From NCBI GenBank assembly GCA_964448005.1, contig CAYUUW010000046.1, positions 1-9,779 of the forward strand: a stretch of 9,779 nucleotides of DNA, written 5' to 3'. Of the stretch, positions 1-6,128 are shown in pieces. The stretch comes from CAYUUW01 sp964448005 (GTDB lineage: Bacteria; Patescibacteriota; Gracilibacteria; UM-FILTER-43-11). Made by a program: the position numbers and the translations under genes. How positions within the stretch are numbered: the stretch's first letter is position 1; the number at the start of each line of letters is the position of its first letter. The notes under the pieces are model-generated. The model ran no database searches and had not been told where the DNA came from. It worked only from the letters and a program-made list of their open reading frames with translations.

Positions 1-258
1 GAGGCGGCCCGCTTCTCCTTCTTGCTGGGGGGGGTGGCCATCCTGGCAGCCAATGTGTACGCCCTCTTCTCGCTGGACACCCAGGCCGCCCCAGATCTTT
101 CCTTTGTGCTGGTGGGCACCACGGTGTCTTTCGGGGTCAGCCTGCTCACGGTCTTCCTCTTCATGCGCTTCCTCAAAAAGCACACCCTGCGACCCTTCGG
201 CGTGTACCTGATTGTGCTGGGGGCTGGAGTGCTGAGCTACGTGCTGGGGGTGGGATAA
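1..258 (+). CDS. uppP: Undecaprenyl-diphosphatase, C-terminal part (5' end outside window)
   Basis: The frame is open from base 1 and ends at TAA 256-258, giving 85 residues of a protein normally about 260-280 long. What remains matches the end of the UppP/BacA family: an A-R-F-SFLL block at residues 3-9, two hydrophobic membrane segments (about 8-26 and 36-57), a basic FLKKHTLRPFGVY turn at about 55-67, and a last hydrophobic helix (LIVLGAGVLSYVLG). UppP is an integral membrane phosphatase that converts undecaprenyl diphosphate to the monophosphate, recycling the lipid carrier for peptidoglycan and other envelope polymers. The catalytic E-rich and GxSRSG-type motifs lie upstream of this part and cannot be checked. 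Base composition is high (39 of 60 G+C at 61-120), typical of the window and unlike the next gene. Nothing downstream looks like an intrinsic terminator. Confidence 0.88.
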   Translation, partial: EAARFSFLLGGVAILAANVYALFSLDTQAAPDLSFVLVGTTVSFGVSLLTVFLFMRFLKKHTLRPFGVYLIVLGAGVLSYVLGVG

Positions 259-319
259 GGCTCCGGTTGTGGTTCCAATGGTGAATCCAGTTGTGGTTTT
301 AATTGCCCATTCTCCAATC

Positions 320-346
320 GTCATCCCGGCGTACGCCGGGATCCAG
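320..346. repeat. dRS3-like palindromic repeat, single copy
   Basis: The core reads ATCCCG-N8-CGGGAT, preceded by GTC and followed by CCAG. The stem extends through CCCGGCG/CGCCGGG around a TA centre, so it is almost a perfect palindrome. It belongs to the same family as the repeats at 2056-2082, 6592-6695 and 7598-7734. The third stem base pair and the inner stem differ between copies while pairing is kept. The layout resembles Neisseria dRS3 elements (ATTCCC-N8-GGGAAT), although relatedness is not implied. It lies between uppP and the CPBP gene, 22 bases before that gene's ATG. Confidence 0.75.
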
Positions 347-367
347 AACATTCCCTAAACTTTGAGC

Positions 368-844
368 ATGAATTGGAACCTTTTCCATTTTAGAAAGGCA
401 TGGAAACTAGCTCCTTCGGCTCAAGTACTGATGATCGTTGCGCTCTATGTGCTGATGGTGATCCTGGGCTATTTTGAGCATCAGAAAACCGGCCTATTGC
501 AAGGCTTTCCGCCAAACCCTTGGATATTTTTTGCGCCGCTTTATGAAGAGCTGATCTTTCGTGGACTGATTCTTGGGGCTTTGATCCAATCGATGTCGGA
601 CAAAAAAGCCATTGTCGCATCATCATTGTTATTCGCCTTATGGCACTTGAAGAACGTTTTTTATCTTGACCCGGCCCAGCTGGCTTATCAGATTGCTTAC
701 GCCGGCTTTTTAATTGGGCCGCTTCTAGCCTATATCACTCTAAAGACCAAGACTGTTTGGCCAGGCATAATCCTTCATTATCTGAACAACCTGCTTTCAC
801 CACTTTCTTGGGTTGCTTTGGGCTATGCGCTGGGAATTAGATAA
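368..844 (+). CDS. CPBP-family (CAAX/Rce1-type) intramembrane glutamic endopeptidase
   Basis: A 158-residue membrane protein with the three CPBP motifs. Motif 1 is YEELIFRG, with the paired glutamates E60-E61 and R65. Motif 2 is FALWHL, with H93. Motif 3 is GIILHYLNN, with H137 and N140/N141. Hydrophobic segments lie at about 19-35, 52-72, 84-100, 107-125 and 130-155. Members are multi-pass proteases or immunity/processing proteins; here the E, H and H residues thought to form the active site are all present, so it should be active, but the substrate is unknown. It is short for the family (often 200-300 aa), being close to the bare catalytic core. ATG 368 is used; an in-frame TTG at 362 would add two residues, and neither has a clear Shine-Dalgarno sequence. 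It is much A+T-richer than its neighbours (23 of 60 G+C at 601-660) and lies between repeats, suggesting acquisition. It is convergent with holA. Confidence 0.88.
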   Translation: MNWNLFHFRKAWKLAPSAQVLMIVALYVLMVILGYFEHQKTGLLQGFPPNPWIFFAPLYEELIFRGLILGALIQSMSDKKAIVASSLLFALWHLKNVFYLDPAQLAYQIAYAGFLIGPLLAYITLKTKTVWPGIILHYLNNLLSPLSWVALGYALGIR

Positions 845-845
845 T

Positions 846-943
846 CAATCGTAGCTCGGATAGTGGACCGAATGGTGGACCAGCTTAACGGAAGGCAATC
901 CACCATTCGGTCCACAACTTGAACCACAATGGAGCTACGATTG
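846..943. repeat. Long interrupted palindrome filling the convergent CPBP-holA junction
   Basis: Two perfect arm pairs are nested. The outer pair is 846-857 (CAATCGTAGCTC) with 932-943 (12 bp). The inner pair is 863-879 with 899-915 (17 bp, GTGGACCG... pairing with ...CGGTCCAC). The unpaired centre is 880-898, with asymmetric internal loops of 5 and 16 bases. It starts one base after the CPBP stop (842-844) and ends two bases before the holA stop (946-948), so it occupies the whole gap. There is no T-run on either side, so it is not a standard intrinsic terminator. It could still block read-through from both sides, or be a small non-autonomous element. Confidence 0.85.
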
Positions 944-945
944 GA

Positions 946-1965
946 CTACCTCCTGCAGAACTCCAGCACAAAGCGCTCCAGGGCCAGCTGCAACTCGGTC
1001 TGATTGTCTGTCGTGAGGCGAATGCGGCTGGTTTTTAGGTCCGTGTCGATCTCCAGCAGGCGCTGGTGGGCGGCCTTCAGCTGCTCAAAGCGAAAGGCCC
1101 TGATCTGGTCCGCCAGCTTTCGGGCCACAAAAGGGTGCAGCTTGAGCGAGGCTGACAGCCCGGCCGGCGTGGCCCCTGCGCGCTCCGCGAAATAAGCCTG
1201 AGCCTGCAGCAGCAGGCGGAACTGGCGGGCGATCATGTAGACCGCAGGCACCAGGCTCTCGCCCGTCGCTCCCATCTGGTGCAATTGCCGAATGGCCCCC
1301 TTGTGGTTCCTGGCGGCCAGCGCGTCTGTGAAATGGAAGATGTTGCTCTGGAAGACGGGAACCGCCAAGGCTTCAACCATGGCTTTGGTGACGGGCTGGC
1401 CCGAGGCGTAGGTCGCCAGCTTCGCCACCTCCTGCGAGAGCCGCCACAGATCGCCGCCCACCATGGCCGCCAACGCCTCGGCCACCGGCCGGTCCATTCG
1501 TGCGCCTTTGGAGGCAGCCTCCTGCAGGAGCCATTGGATCAGGGCCGATCCTTCCAAGGGGTCGAAAGTCTTGGTTTCGGCCACTTGCCCCAGAGCCTTG
1601 AAGAAGGCCTTCCGCTTGTCCGGATTGGGCTGGATGAAGACGGCGATGGTGCTTTGGGGAAGGGCCGCAAGCCCCTGGGCGAATTTCTTGAGCTTCTGCT
1701 CACGCTCCTCGTCCTTTTTGCTGACCTTGTCGGCATTCCGGGTTTTGGGAGCCTCCGGCAGGCCGTGAATGAAGACCAGGCGCTTTTCGCCCAAAAAGGG
1801 CAAGGCTGAAAGGGCGGCAGAAATCTCGTTCAGCGAGGTCTCCTGGGCATCCAGAACAGCAAGGTTCATGTTCCCGTGCTTTTGGGCAAAAGCCTCTTTC
1901 CAGGCCTTGGCCTGCTGCCGCAGGCGGTAGCTGTCTTCGCCGGTGAAGAGGAAAAGGTTGCTCAA
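946..1965 (-). CDS. holA: DNA polymerase III subunit delta (clamp-loader)
   Basis: A 339-residue protein, the usual HolA length. The N-terminus LFLFTGEDSYRLRQ (4-17) replaces a working Walker A loop, as in other delta subunits. Further family marks are PFLGEKRLVFI (56-66), GGDLWRLSQEVAKLATYA (170-187), IFHFTDALAARN (209-220), RQFRLLLQA (247-255), LHPFVARKLADQIR (276-289) and LLEIDTDLKTS (303-313), covering the AAA+-like domains and the C-terminal collar domain. Delta is the part of the clamp loader that opens the beta sliding clamp during replication. A lysine/glutamate-rich stretch at about 74-95 looks like an exposed loop. The only usual start in the frame is TTG at 1965-1963; an in-frame TAA lies five codons upstream, and no Shine-Dalgarno sequence is visible. 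Stop TAG 948-946. It is convergent with the CPBP gene, with no linked gene upstream on its strand. Confidence 0.92.
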   Translation of the reverse strand: MSNLFLFTGEDSYRLRQQAKAWKEAFAQKHGNMNLAVLDAQETSLNEISAALSALPFLGEKRLVFIHGLPEAPKTRNADKVSKKDEEREQKLKKFAQGLAALPQSTIAVFIQPNPDKRKAFFKALGQVAETKTFDPLEGSALIQWLLQEAASKGARMDRPVAEALAAMVGGDLWRLSQEVAKLATYASGQPVTKAMVEALAVPVFQSNIFHFTDALAARNHKGAIRQLHQMGATGESLVPAVYMIARQFRLLLQAQAYFAERAGATPAGLSASLKLHPFVARKLADQIRAFRFEQLKAAHQRLLEIDTDLKTSRIRLTTDNQTELQLALERFVLEFCRR

Positions 1966-1967
1966 AA

Positions 1968-1990
1968 CAATTACGAGTTATCAATTACGA
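1968..1990. repeat. Two 9-bp direct repeats just upstream of the holA start
   Basis: CAATTACGA occurs at 1968-1976 and again at 1982-1990, a 14-base period with GTTAT between. It begins two bases upstream of the holA TTG codon, so it would lie in the leader or core promoter of holA. The stretch is A+T-rich compared with its surroundings. It could be an operator or the remnant of a longer tandem repeat; the sequence does not decide. Confidence 0.5.
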
Positions 1991-2055
1991 ATTTCCATCA
2001 TCCATATTGTCGCCCCGAGCTGAATGCAGCGAAACCGGGGACTCGCCTTCAAATT

Positions 2056-2082
2056 GTCATTCCCGTGAAAACGGGAATCCAG
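2056..2082. repeat. dRS3-like palindromic repeat, single copy
   Basis: This copy has exactly ATTCCC (2059-2064), eight bases, GGGAAT (2073-2078), preceded by GTC and followed by CCAG. Stem CCCGT/ACGGG with a short GAAA-containing loop. It is the copy closest to the dRS3 consensus in the window. Confidence 0.78.
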
Positions 2083-2266
2083 TGTATTTAGGGCTAAGGG
2101 TGGGACTCATCCACCCGCTTTCCCCGCTCTATTTCGTTCACTCGGGGAAAATAATAGGAGATAATAGGGGTCACAGCTCTTCATCCTCTCCTCTGCCCAA
2201 GCGATTATACGCAAAAGGCCGACAACCCCAAAGCCAATCCCCAAAAGAGGCGCCAGTCTGAGACTA

Positions 2267-2294
2267 AAAAGCCCTGACGACTGCCGGGGCTTTT
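2267..2294 (-). terminator. Intrinsic terminator of the lipoprotein gene
   Basis: AAAAGCCC 2267-2274 pairs with GGGCTTTT 2287-2294 across a 12-base loop. Read on the minus strand the stem is followed by a T-run (from the A-run 2266-2270). It begins 28 bases after the lipoprotein stop codon (2322-2324). On the plus strand a GGCTTTTT tail follows, so it may also act in the other direction, although no plus-strand gene reads into it. Confidence 0.72.
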
Positions 2295-2321
2295 GGCTTT
2301 TTGAGGGAAGATAGAAGGCAG

Positions 2322-3401
2322 TTATTCCTGAGGCAGAACCGGCGCCTCGGGCACCACGGATTCCAGCATGGCCGGCGAAGGCTCCGAAGGAAGGGGTTGG
2401 ACGCCGGAATCGGAAGATGGAACCAAGGGCGGTTGCAAGGCACCGCTCTCCGAAGCGCTCACCAGTGCCTTCAGCGGATCGAAGATCTCGGCCCCTTCCG
2501 GAGCCTGCAGATCCAGTTCCTGGTTGAAGCGGCTCATTTTCATGGCCACCTTGAAGCCGAAATCCACATCCTGGGCCGCAGGAATCAACCCCTCAACCGC
2601 CGCAGGCTGCTGGGAAAAAGCAAGATTTCCCTTGTAAGGCAAATAGTCTTCTTTTCCGATCCAGAGCTCCAGGGATTCCACATAATCGGCCACCTGTGCG
2701 GCCTCCTCAAGCTCCGCTTCAGTGGGAGGGGTCTGATTGTCCAAAGCGGCCACCTGCCTCAGGTATTCCTTCACCCCCTCCTTGTCCAAAGCCAATTGGT
2801 AATGGTAGGCAGGGCGGCCATCCACCTTCTCCACTCCGTAGTCCCGCAGCACCTTAAGCAGCGGAGCGGAAACGAAAATCTGCTTCATTTTCTCCCGCTC
2901 GTCGGACAGAGCCTCTTGCTGGGCCTGAAGCTGAAGCAGGCTCTGGGGAATGAGCTGGTCGGAAACCTGGAGCCATCTGCCCATGTAGGGTTCCGCCAGG
3001 AGCTTGAAGGTCTGGAATTCCGGGCTGTCCACCTCCAGCTTGTCCAAATGCACGTAATAGGCCTCCCCAATGGTCCGGAGGGCCACATCCACATCCGCCT
3101 GGGTCAGCTCCCCCAGCGCGCTCAGGGTTCCTCCGCCTTTCAGGTGGGCTTCCTCCTTGCGGACCTGGGGGTCGCGACGATCGAAAAGGTAGGCCAAGGA
3201 GCCTTCCAGGTCCACCGATTGCTGGCTGGAGGTCCCCTTCACCGAAAGGTCCAAGTCGATCTGGCCGGAGCCGAGATCCACCACGGCCTGCTTGAATTGC
3301 TGGAGAACCGCTTCGGATTCCCCTACCGACTCCTTGCCGCAGGACGCCAAAAGCAGAGAGGAGAAAAGGACCAGGGAAATTTTCTTTATTTTGGTTTTCA
3401 T
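2322..3401 (-). CDS. Secreted lipoprotein of unknown function, LppX/DUF6612-like pattern
   Basis: A 359-residue protein starting MKTKIKKISLVLFSSLLLASC. Three lysines, a hydrophobic stretch (8-19) and a lipobox LLAS-C with Cys21 mark a signal-peptidase II lipoprotein, so the mature protein should be lipid-anchored at the outer face of the membrane. The body (about 25-315) mixes repeated beta-like segments, such as GQIDLDLSVKG, AYYVHLDKLEV, GRPAYHYQLALD and SLELWIGKEDYLPYKGNL, spaced by helices. This is the pattern of LolA/LppX/DUF6612-type lipoproteins with an open beta-sheet and a hydrophobic groove. That fold assignment is by eye only. Residues about 320-359 form a Pro/Ser/Glu-rich tail. ATG 3401-3399; no Shine-Dalgarno sequence is visible. 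Stop TAA 2324-2322, followed by a good terminator. A separate promoter at 3435-3463 makes it probably monocistronic, although it follows the Ig/FN3 gene by 79 bases. Confidence 0.8.
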   Translation of the reverse strand: MKTKIKKISLVLFSSLLLASCGKESVGESEAVLQQFKQAVVDLGSGQIDLDLSVKGTSSQQSVDLEGSLAYLFDRRDPQVRKEEAHLKGGGTLSALGELTQADVDVALRTIGEAYYVHLDKLEVDSPEFQTFKLLAEPYMGRWLQVSDQLIPQSLLQLQAQQEALSDEREKMKQIFVSAPLLKVLRDYGVEKVDGRPAYHYQLALDKEGVKEYLRQVAALDNQTPPTEAELEEAAQVADYVESLELWIGKEDYLPYKGNLAFSQQPAAVEGLIPAAQDVDFGFKVAMKMSRFNQELDLQAPEGAEIFDPLKALVSASESGALQPPLVPSSDSGVQPLPSEPSPAMLESVVPEAPVLPQE

Positions 3402-3434
3402 GCCGAAAGCTTAGGAAGTAGAAAAATCCTCCTC

Positions 3435-3463
3435 ACCATAGCAGGAAGGAGGCTGTTTTTCAA
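3435..3463 (-). promoter_or_regulatory. Candidate promoter of the lipoprotein gene
   Basis: On the minus strand, TTGAAA (3463-3458), a 17-base spacer, then TATGGT (3440-3435). The -10 is preceded directly by TGC, an extended -10 arrangement. The predicted start near 3428 gives a leader of about 27 bases before ATG 3401. An A/T-rich 7-bp stem (GTTTTTC 3455-3461 with GAAAAAC 3467-3473) overlaps the -35. Confidence 0.5.
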
Positions 3464-3480
3464 AGCGAAAAACATCGGGC

Positions 3481-5933
3481 TCAAAGGCTAAGCCTGGCCT
3501 GGCGGCGGTACGCGTAGACGAGTCCTGCAAAAAGCAAGGAGCAGAGCACCAGCCACAGGCTCTCGAAGCCTGCTTCGGCCACGGCAGGAACCTTGGCCAA
3601 CTGGTCGTTGCCCAGCACGCTGGCCTGAGCCCCGCCAAAGCCGAAGGGAACCGAAGAAGCGGAGGCATGGAAGCCCGAGCCGCTGGGAACCGCCATGGCC
3701 TCCGGAGACAAGGCGGAGACCTCCTGGCCGACGGAGTTGAGGGCAGTCACGGCGAAATAGTAGGGCACGCCATCGATCAGGTCGTTCACCAGGGCAGCCG
3801 TCTGCGAACCTTGGGTGAAGGCGTAGTCGGTGTATTGCCCCGGCTGGAGGCCGAAAAGGATTTTGTATTTGCTGGCAAAGATGCCGGGGAAGGCTTGCCA
3901 TTGCAGCATCACCGCCCCCTGGGAAGGAGTGGCGACCAGAAAGGACGAGGAGACGGGAAGCGCCGCCAGAGGAGGGCTCACGGAGGGGCTGCCGGCAGNN
4001 NNNNNNNNTGCTGGCTTTCCAAACCCTTGGAATCCACCGCAGCCACCGAAAAGAAGTACTGGGTGCCGTTCTGCAGAGCGGAGACCGTGGCGCCCAGCTG
4101 GCCAGCGGGAGCATCCAAGGTCTTGTCCAGCTGATCGAAGCGCAGGCCGTAATGGATGCGGTAGCCCTGAATGGGGTAAGCATGGCCCAGCACCGGTTGC
4201 CATGAAAGGCTCACCGAAGCATCCCCTGCCATGCCTTGGAATCCCTGAACCTGGGGCGGATAGACCGGCTGAGAATCCTGCACCTGAACCGAGGCTTTGG
4301 CCAAAAGCTCGCTGCGGTTGGAAAGGGCGTCTGTCAGCAGCACGTCCATGGCGTAAGCGCCTGCCAGGGCAGGAGCGGCCAAAGTCGCCGTGTAGGAGCC
4401 GGCATCGGTGCCTGGAGCCATAGAGGTCTCCATGCCCTGGAAACGGATCTTGACCGAATCCAGCTCCGGCTCAGACAGAGCCACCACCTGCAGCGCCTGG
4501 CCCGGAGCGACGATGCCTTGGGGGTTCACCGAAAGCTGGTAAAGCACGGGCGGGGTCGTGTCGATGCTCACCGAAACCGACGGAGAAACCTTCCCCGCCT
4601 CGGACATGACGTAGAACGAATGGGTGCCGCTGCTCAGGCCCTTGGCCTGAAAGGTGAAGAAGCCGTCGCCGTCCGTTTCCCCATCGCCGATCTTGGCGTC
4701 ATTGTCGAAGAACTTGAGGTTGATGTTCGGATCCCCTTGGCCGGTCAGCACCACCGTGGAGCTGCCGAAGGCCGATCCGTCCACGGGCGATTTGATCGAA
4801 AGGCCGGAAACGCTGCCCGAGGAGACCGGAGCCCCGCCCTTGGGCGAAACCGAAACGGATTTTTCGCCGGCCAGCTTCCAATTGCCCTGGTCGAACACTT
4901 GAAAGGCCTGCTGGCCCGTCTTGGAGAAGCGCAGGGCCAGATTGAAGGTGAAGCGCCCCTGGTCCGATTCCTTGAAGGAGTACTGGCCGTTGTTGGGCAG
5001 CACCGCATTCTCGTCGTCCGGCGTGGAGAAAAGGACGGTCCCCGTGTAGTTCTTGGCTGGATTGCCGTTGGCATCCCGGGCCACCACCGTGACCGTCAGA
5101 TCGGTTCCCACGGTGACATTCGGGCTGAGGTCCTCGATGTCGAAGTAGGCCAAAGGGCCCGGCAGAGGGCTGTTCGCCGCAGGAGCCGCATCCAGAAGCT
5201 GGGCGCCCAAAAGGTTGCTGCTCAGAAAATTGCCGCCGATGCTGATTTTGGGGGAGCTGGCGGGAGCCGGCTGGGAAAAGACAATCTCTTCGCGGTCGGA
5301 AAGGATCTGGCTCAGGGCCACATCCATAGCGGTGAAGACCGAAACGCCCGGGTGCTTGGAGCTGACCTTGAAGTGGGCCCGCCCCTCGGCATCCGTCACA
5401 CCCTGCTTCAGGGGGGCGATGGAATCCTCCTTCCGGCTGGAGATGAGCTGCACCTGGTGATTCTGGATGGGGTTCTGGTAGGCGTCGTAGAGCAGCACTT
5501 CCAGGAAGGTCTCCTCTGCGCTGTCCGCAGGCAGCATCTGGCGGGTGGAGCTGAGCACGGATTGCGTCGCCGAAAGCTGGTCCGGGTAGACCCGGAAAGG
5601 AGTCTCGCCGGAAACCATGCCGCCGGAGCGGAGCAGGGACACTCTGTACTCGCCGGCCTTCTTGGTCTGGTGGCCGTAGAAATCGGCTTTGGCGAGGCCT
5701 TCCAGGTTGGCCTCGGCAGGAACCCGGACCACCGCGGAATCCGGCTTGGTGACCAGGAAAATAACCGCTTCTCCGGGGGTGATGAGGGAGCTCCGAAGGA
5801 GCGAGGAGTAGCCGGCAATGGTGTCCGATCCAAAAGCCTGGGCAACTTCGGGAGCCGCCAAGGCGGCTGGGGTCAGCGCCTGAAGCAGCAGGCCGAAGGC
5901 CACAATGATGGATGTCAGTCGTCCTTTCCGCAT
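3481..5933 (-). CDS. Large secreted, membrane-anchored Ig-like/FN3 surface protein (interrupted by assembly gap)
   Basis: Two open frames on either side of the Ns at 3999-4008 are read as one gene: at least 641 residues before the gap and 171 after it. Numbered from ATG 5933, the order is: signal peptide 1-26 (RKGR, hydrophobic core, cut at ALA-AP); an Ig-like region to about 118; an invasin/Big_1-like domain about 123-206 (YDAYQNPIQNHQVQL, then VTDAEGRAHFKV); a beta domain about 273-363 with NYTGTVLFSTPD and SFKESDQGRFTF; an Ig-like domain about 376-458 (SPVDGSAFG...); another about 460-553; and FN3 from 559 to the gap. After the gap come a second FN3 (about 15-104 of that part), a linker, a membrane helix and a basic tail RRQARLSL. 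This suggests an adhesin or surface-layer-like role outside the cell. GTG 5969 would add 12 residues but lies only 3 bases from the -10 box, so ATG is preferred. Stop TGA. No catalytic motif seen. Confidence 0.82.
3999..4008. other. Assembly gap (10 N) inside the FN3 region
   Basis: Ten Ns separate the two frames of the surface-protein gene. Counting codons, two bases of a codon remain on each side, so the missing length must be 2 modulo 3 for one open frame. Ten is 1 modulo 3, so the run is a placeholder rather than a true length. It falls at the junction of two FN3 domains, where tandem copies could have stopped assembly. Confidence 0.85.
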
Positions 5934-5971
5934 GGTGTTTTTCTTTGTGTTTTCCGTATTTGAATCCACTC

Positions 5972-5980
5972 ATTATAGCA
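5972..5980 (-). promoter_or_regulatory. Extended -10 promoter of the surface-protein gene
   Basis: The minus strand reads TGC-TATAAT (5980-5972), a perfect extended -10. The -35 region, about 5995-6000, is poor (TGGCCT), as often seen with extended -10 promoters. Transcription would begin near 5965, downstream of the GTG codon at 5969, which argues for ATG 5933 as the start. The leader would be about 32 bases, A-rich and without a Shine-Dalgarno sequence. Confidence 0.65.
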
Positions 5981-6041
5981 GAAACAGGCCTGAAAGGCCA
6001 GGGGTCAGGCTTTATTCGTGCTCAGATAAGCCATTTTTGAA

Positions 6042-6069
6042 TTGACATTTAATATAAATATATTATAAT
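6042..6069 (+). promoter_or_regulatory. Consensus sigma-70-type promoter of the zinc-ribbon gene
   Basis: TTGACA (6042-6047), a 16-base A+T-only spacer, then TATAAT (6064-6069), both hexamers perfect. The expected start is near 6076, giving a leader of about 53 bases. It lies in a strikingly A+T-rich patch of a G+C-rich region, and is divergent from the surface-protein promoter about 60 bases away. Confidence 0.8.
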
Positions 6070-6078
6070 TTTTATTGA

Positions 6079-6094
6079 TTGGCGGAAACGCCGA
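6079..6094 (+). promoter_or_regulatory. 5'-leader hairpin with GAAA tetraloop
   Basis: TTGGCG (6079-6084), GAAA (6085-6088), CGCCGA (6089-6094) form a 6-bp stem with one G-U pair, closed by a GNRA tetraloop. It lies only a few bases after the predicted transcription start, where such hairpins commonly protect mRNA 5' ends. It is well upstream of the ribosome binding site, so direct masking of translation is unlikely. Confidence 0.45.
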
Positions 6095-6115
6095 ATGATC
6101 CCAAACAACCAGGGC

Positions 6116-6119
6116 GGAG
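6116..6119 (+). promoter_or_regulatory. Ribosome binding site of the zinc-ribbon gene
   Basis: GGAG within GGCGGAGA, nine bases before ATG 6129. This is one of only two clear Shine-Dalgarno sequences in the window. Confidence 0.6.
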
Positions 6120-6128
6120 AAAAAAGAC

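Larger units (their letters stand above)
1966..2266. other. Gene-free interval with several hairpins
   Basis: No convincing coding region on either strand. Besides the repeats listed separately (1968-1990, 2056-2082) it holds two interrupted hairpins. One pairs CCCCG 2013-2017 with CGGGG 2036-2040, with an inner stem GCTG 2019-2022 / CAGC 2027-2030. The other pairs TTTCCCCG 2119-2126 with CGGGGAAA 2143-2150. Both have GAATGCAGCGAA- or CGTTCACT-type loops, suggesting a second family of palindromic intergenic repeats. The holA promoter should lie in 1966-2060, but I see no strong -35/-10 pair. Confidence 0.55.

Noticed and set aside
1279..1809. 176-residue plus-strand frame within holA
   Set aside because: Opposite-strand shadow of an unmistakable holA; no motif or ribosome binding site.
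2301..3491. 396-residue open frame on the plus strand opposite the lipoprotein gene
   Set aside because: Shadow of the lipoprotein: low-complexity H/L/G/R-rich text with no motif, and it starts inside the terminator region.
3481..3580. Canonical LPxTG sortase signal in the surface protein
   Set aside because: The motif position reads VPAVAEAG; only the helix and basic tail resemble a sorting signal. Kept as a finding, not as a call.
4236..5963. 575-residue open frame on the plus strand opposite the surface-protein gene
   Set aside because: It mirrors the G+C-biased codons of the minus-strand gene, its composition is rich in R, G, H and L with no domain or signal peptide, and it has no ribosome binding site. 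The minus strand has clear domains.
3481..5969. Surface-protein gene as a frameshifted pseudogene
   Set aside because: The frame change coincides exactly with the N run, both sides are intact with matching domain logic, and a placeholder gap explains it.
4699..5973. 424-residue minus-strand frame starting at ATG 5973
   Set aside because: Out-of-frame reading of the surface-protein gene; P/R/G-rich with no signal peptide, and the ATG overlaps the -10 box.
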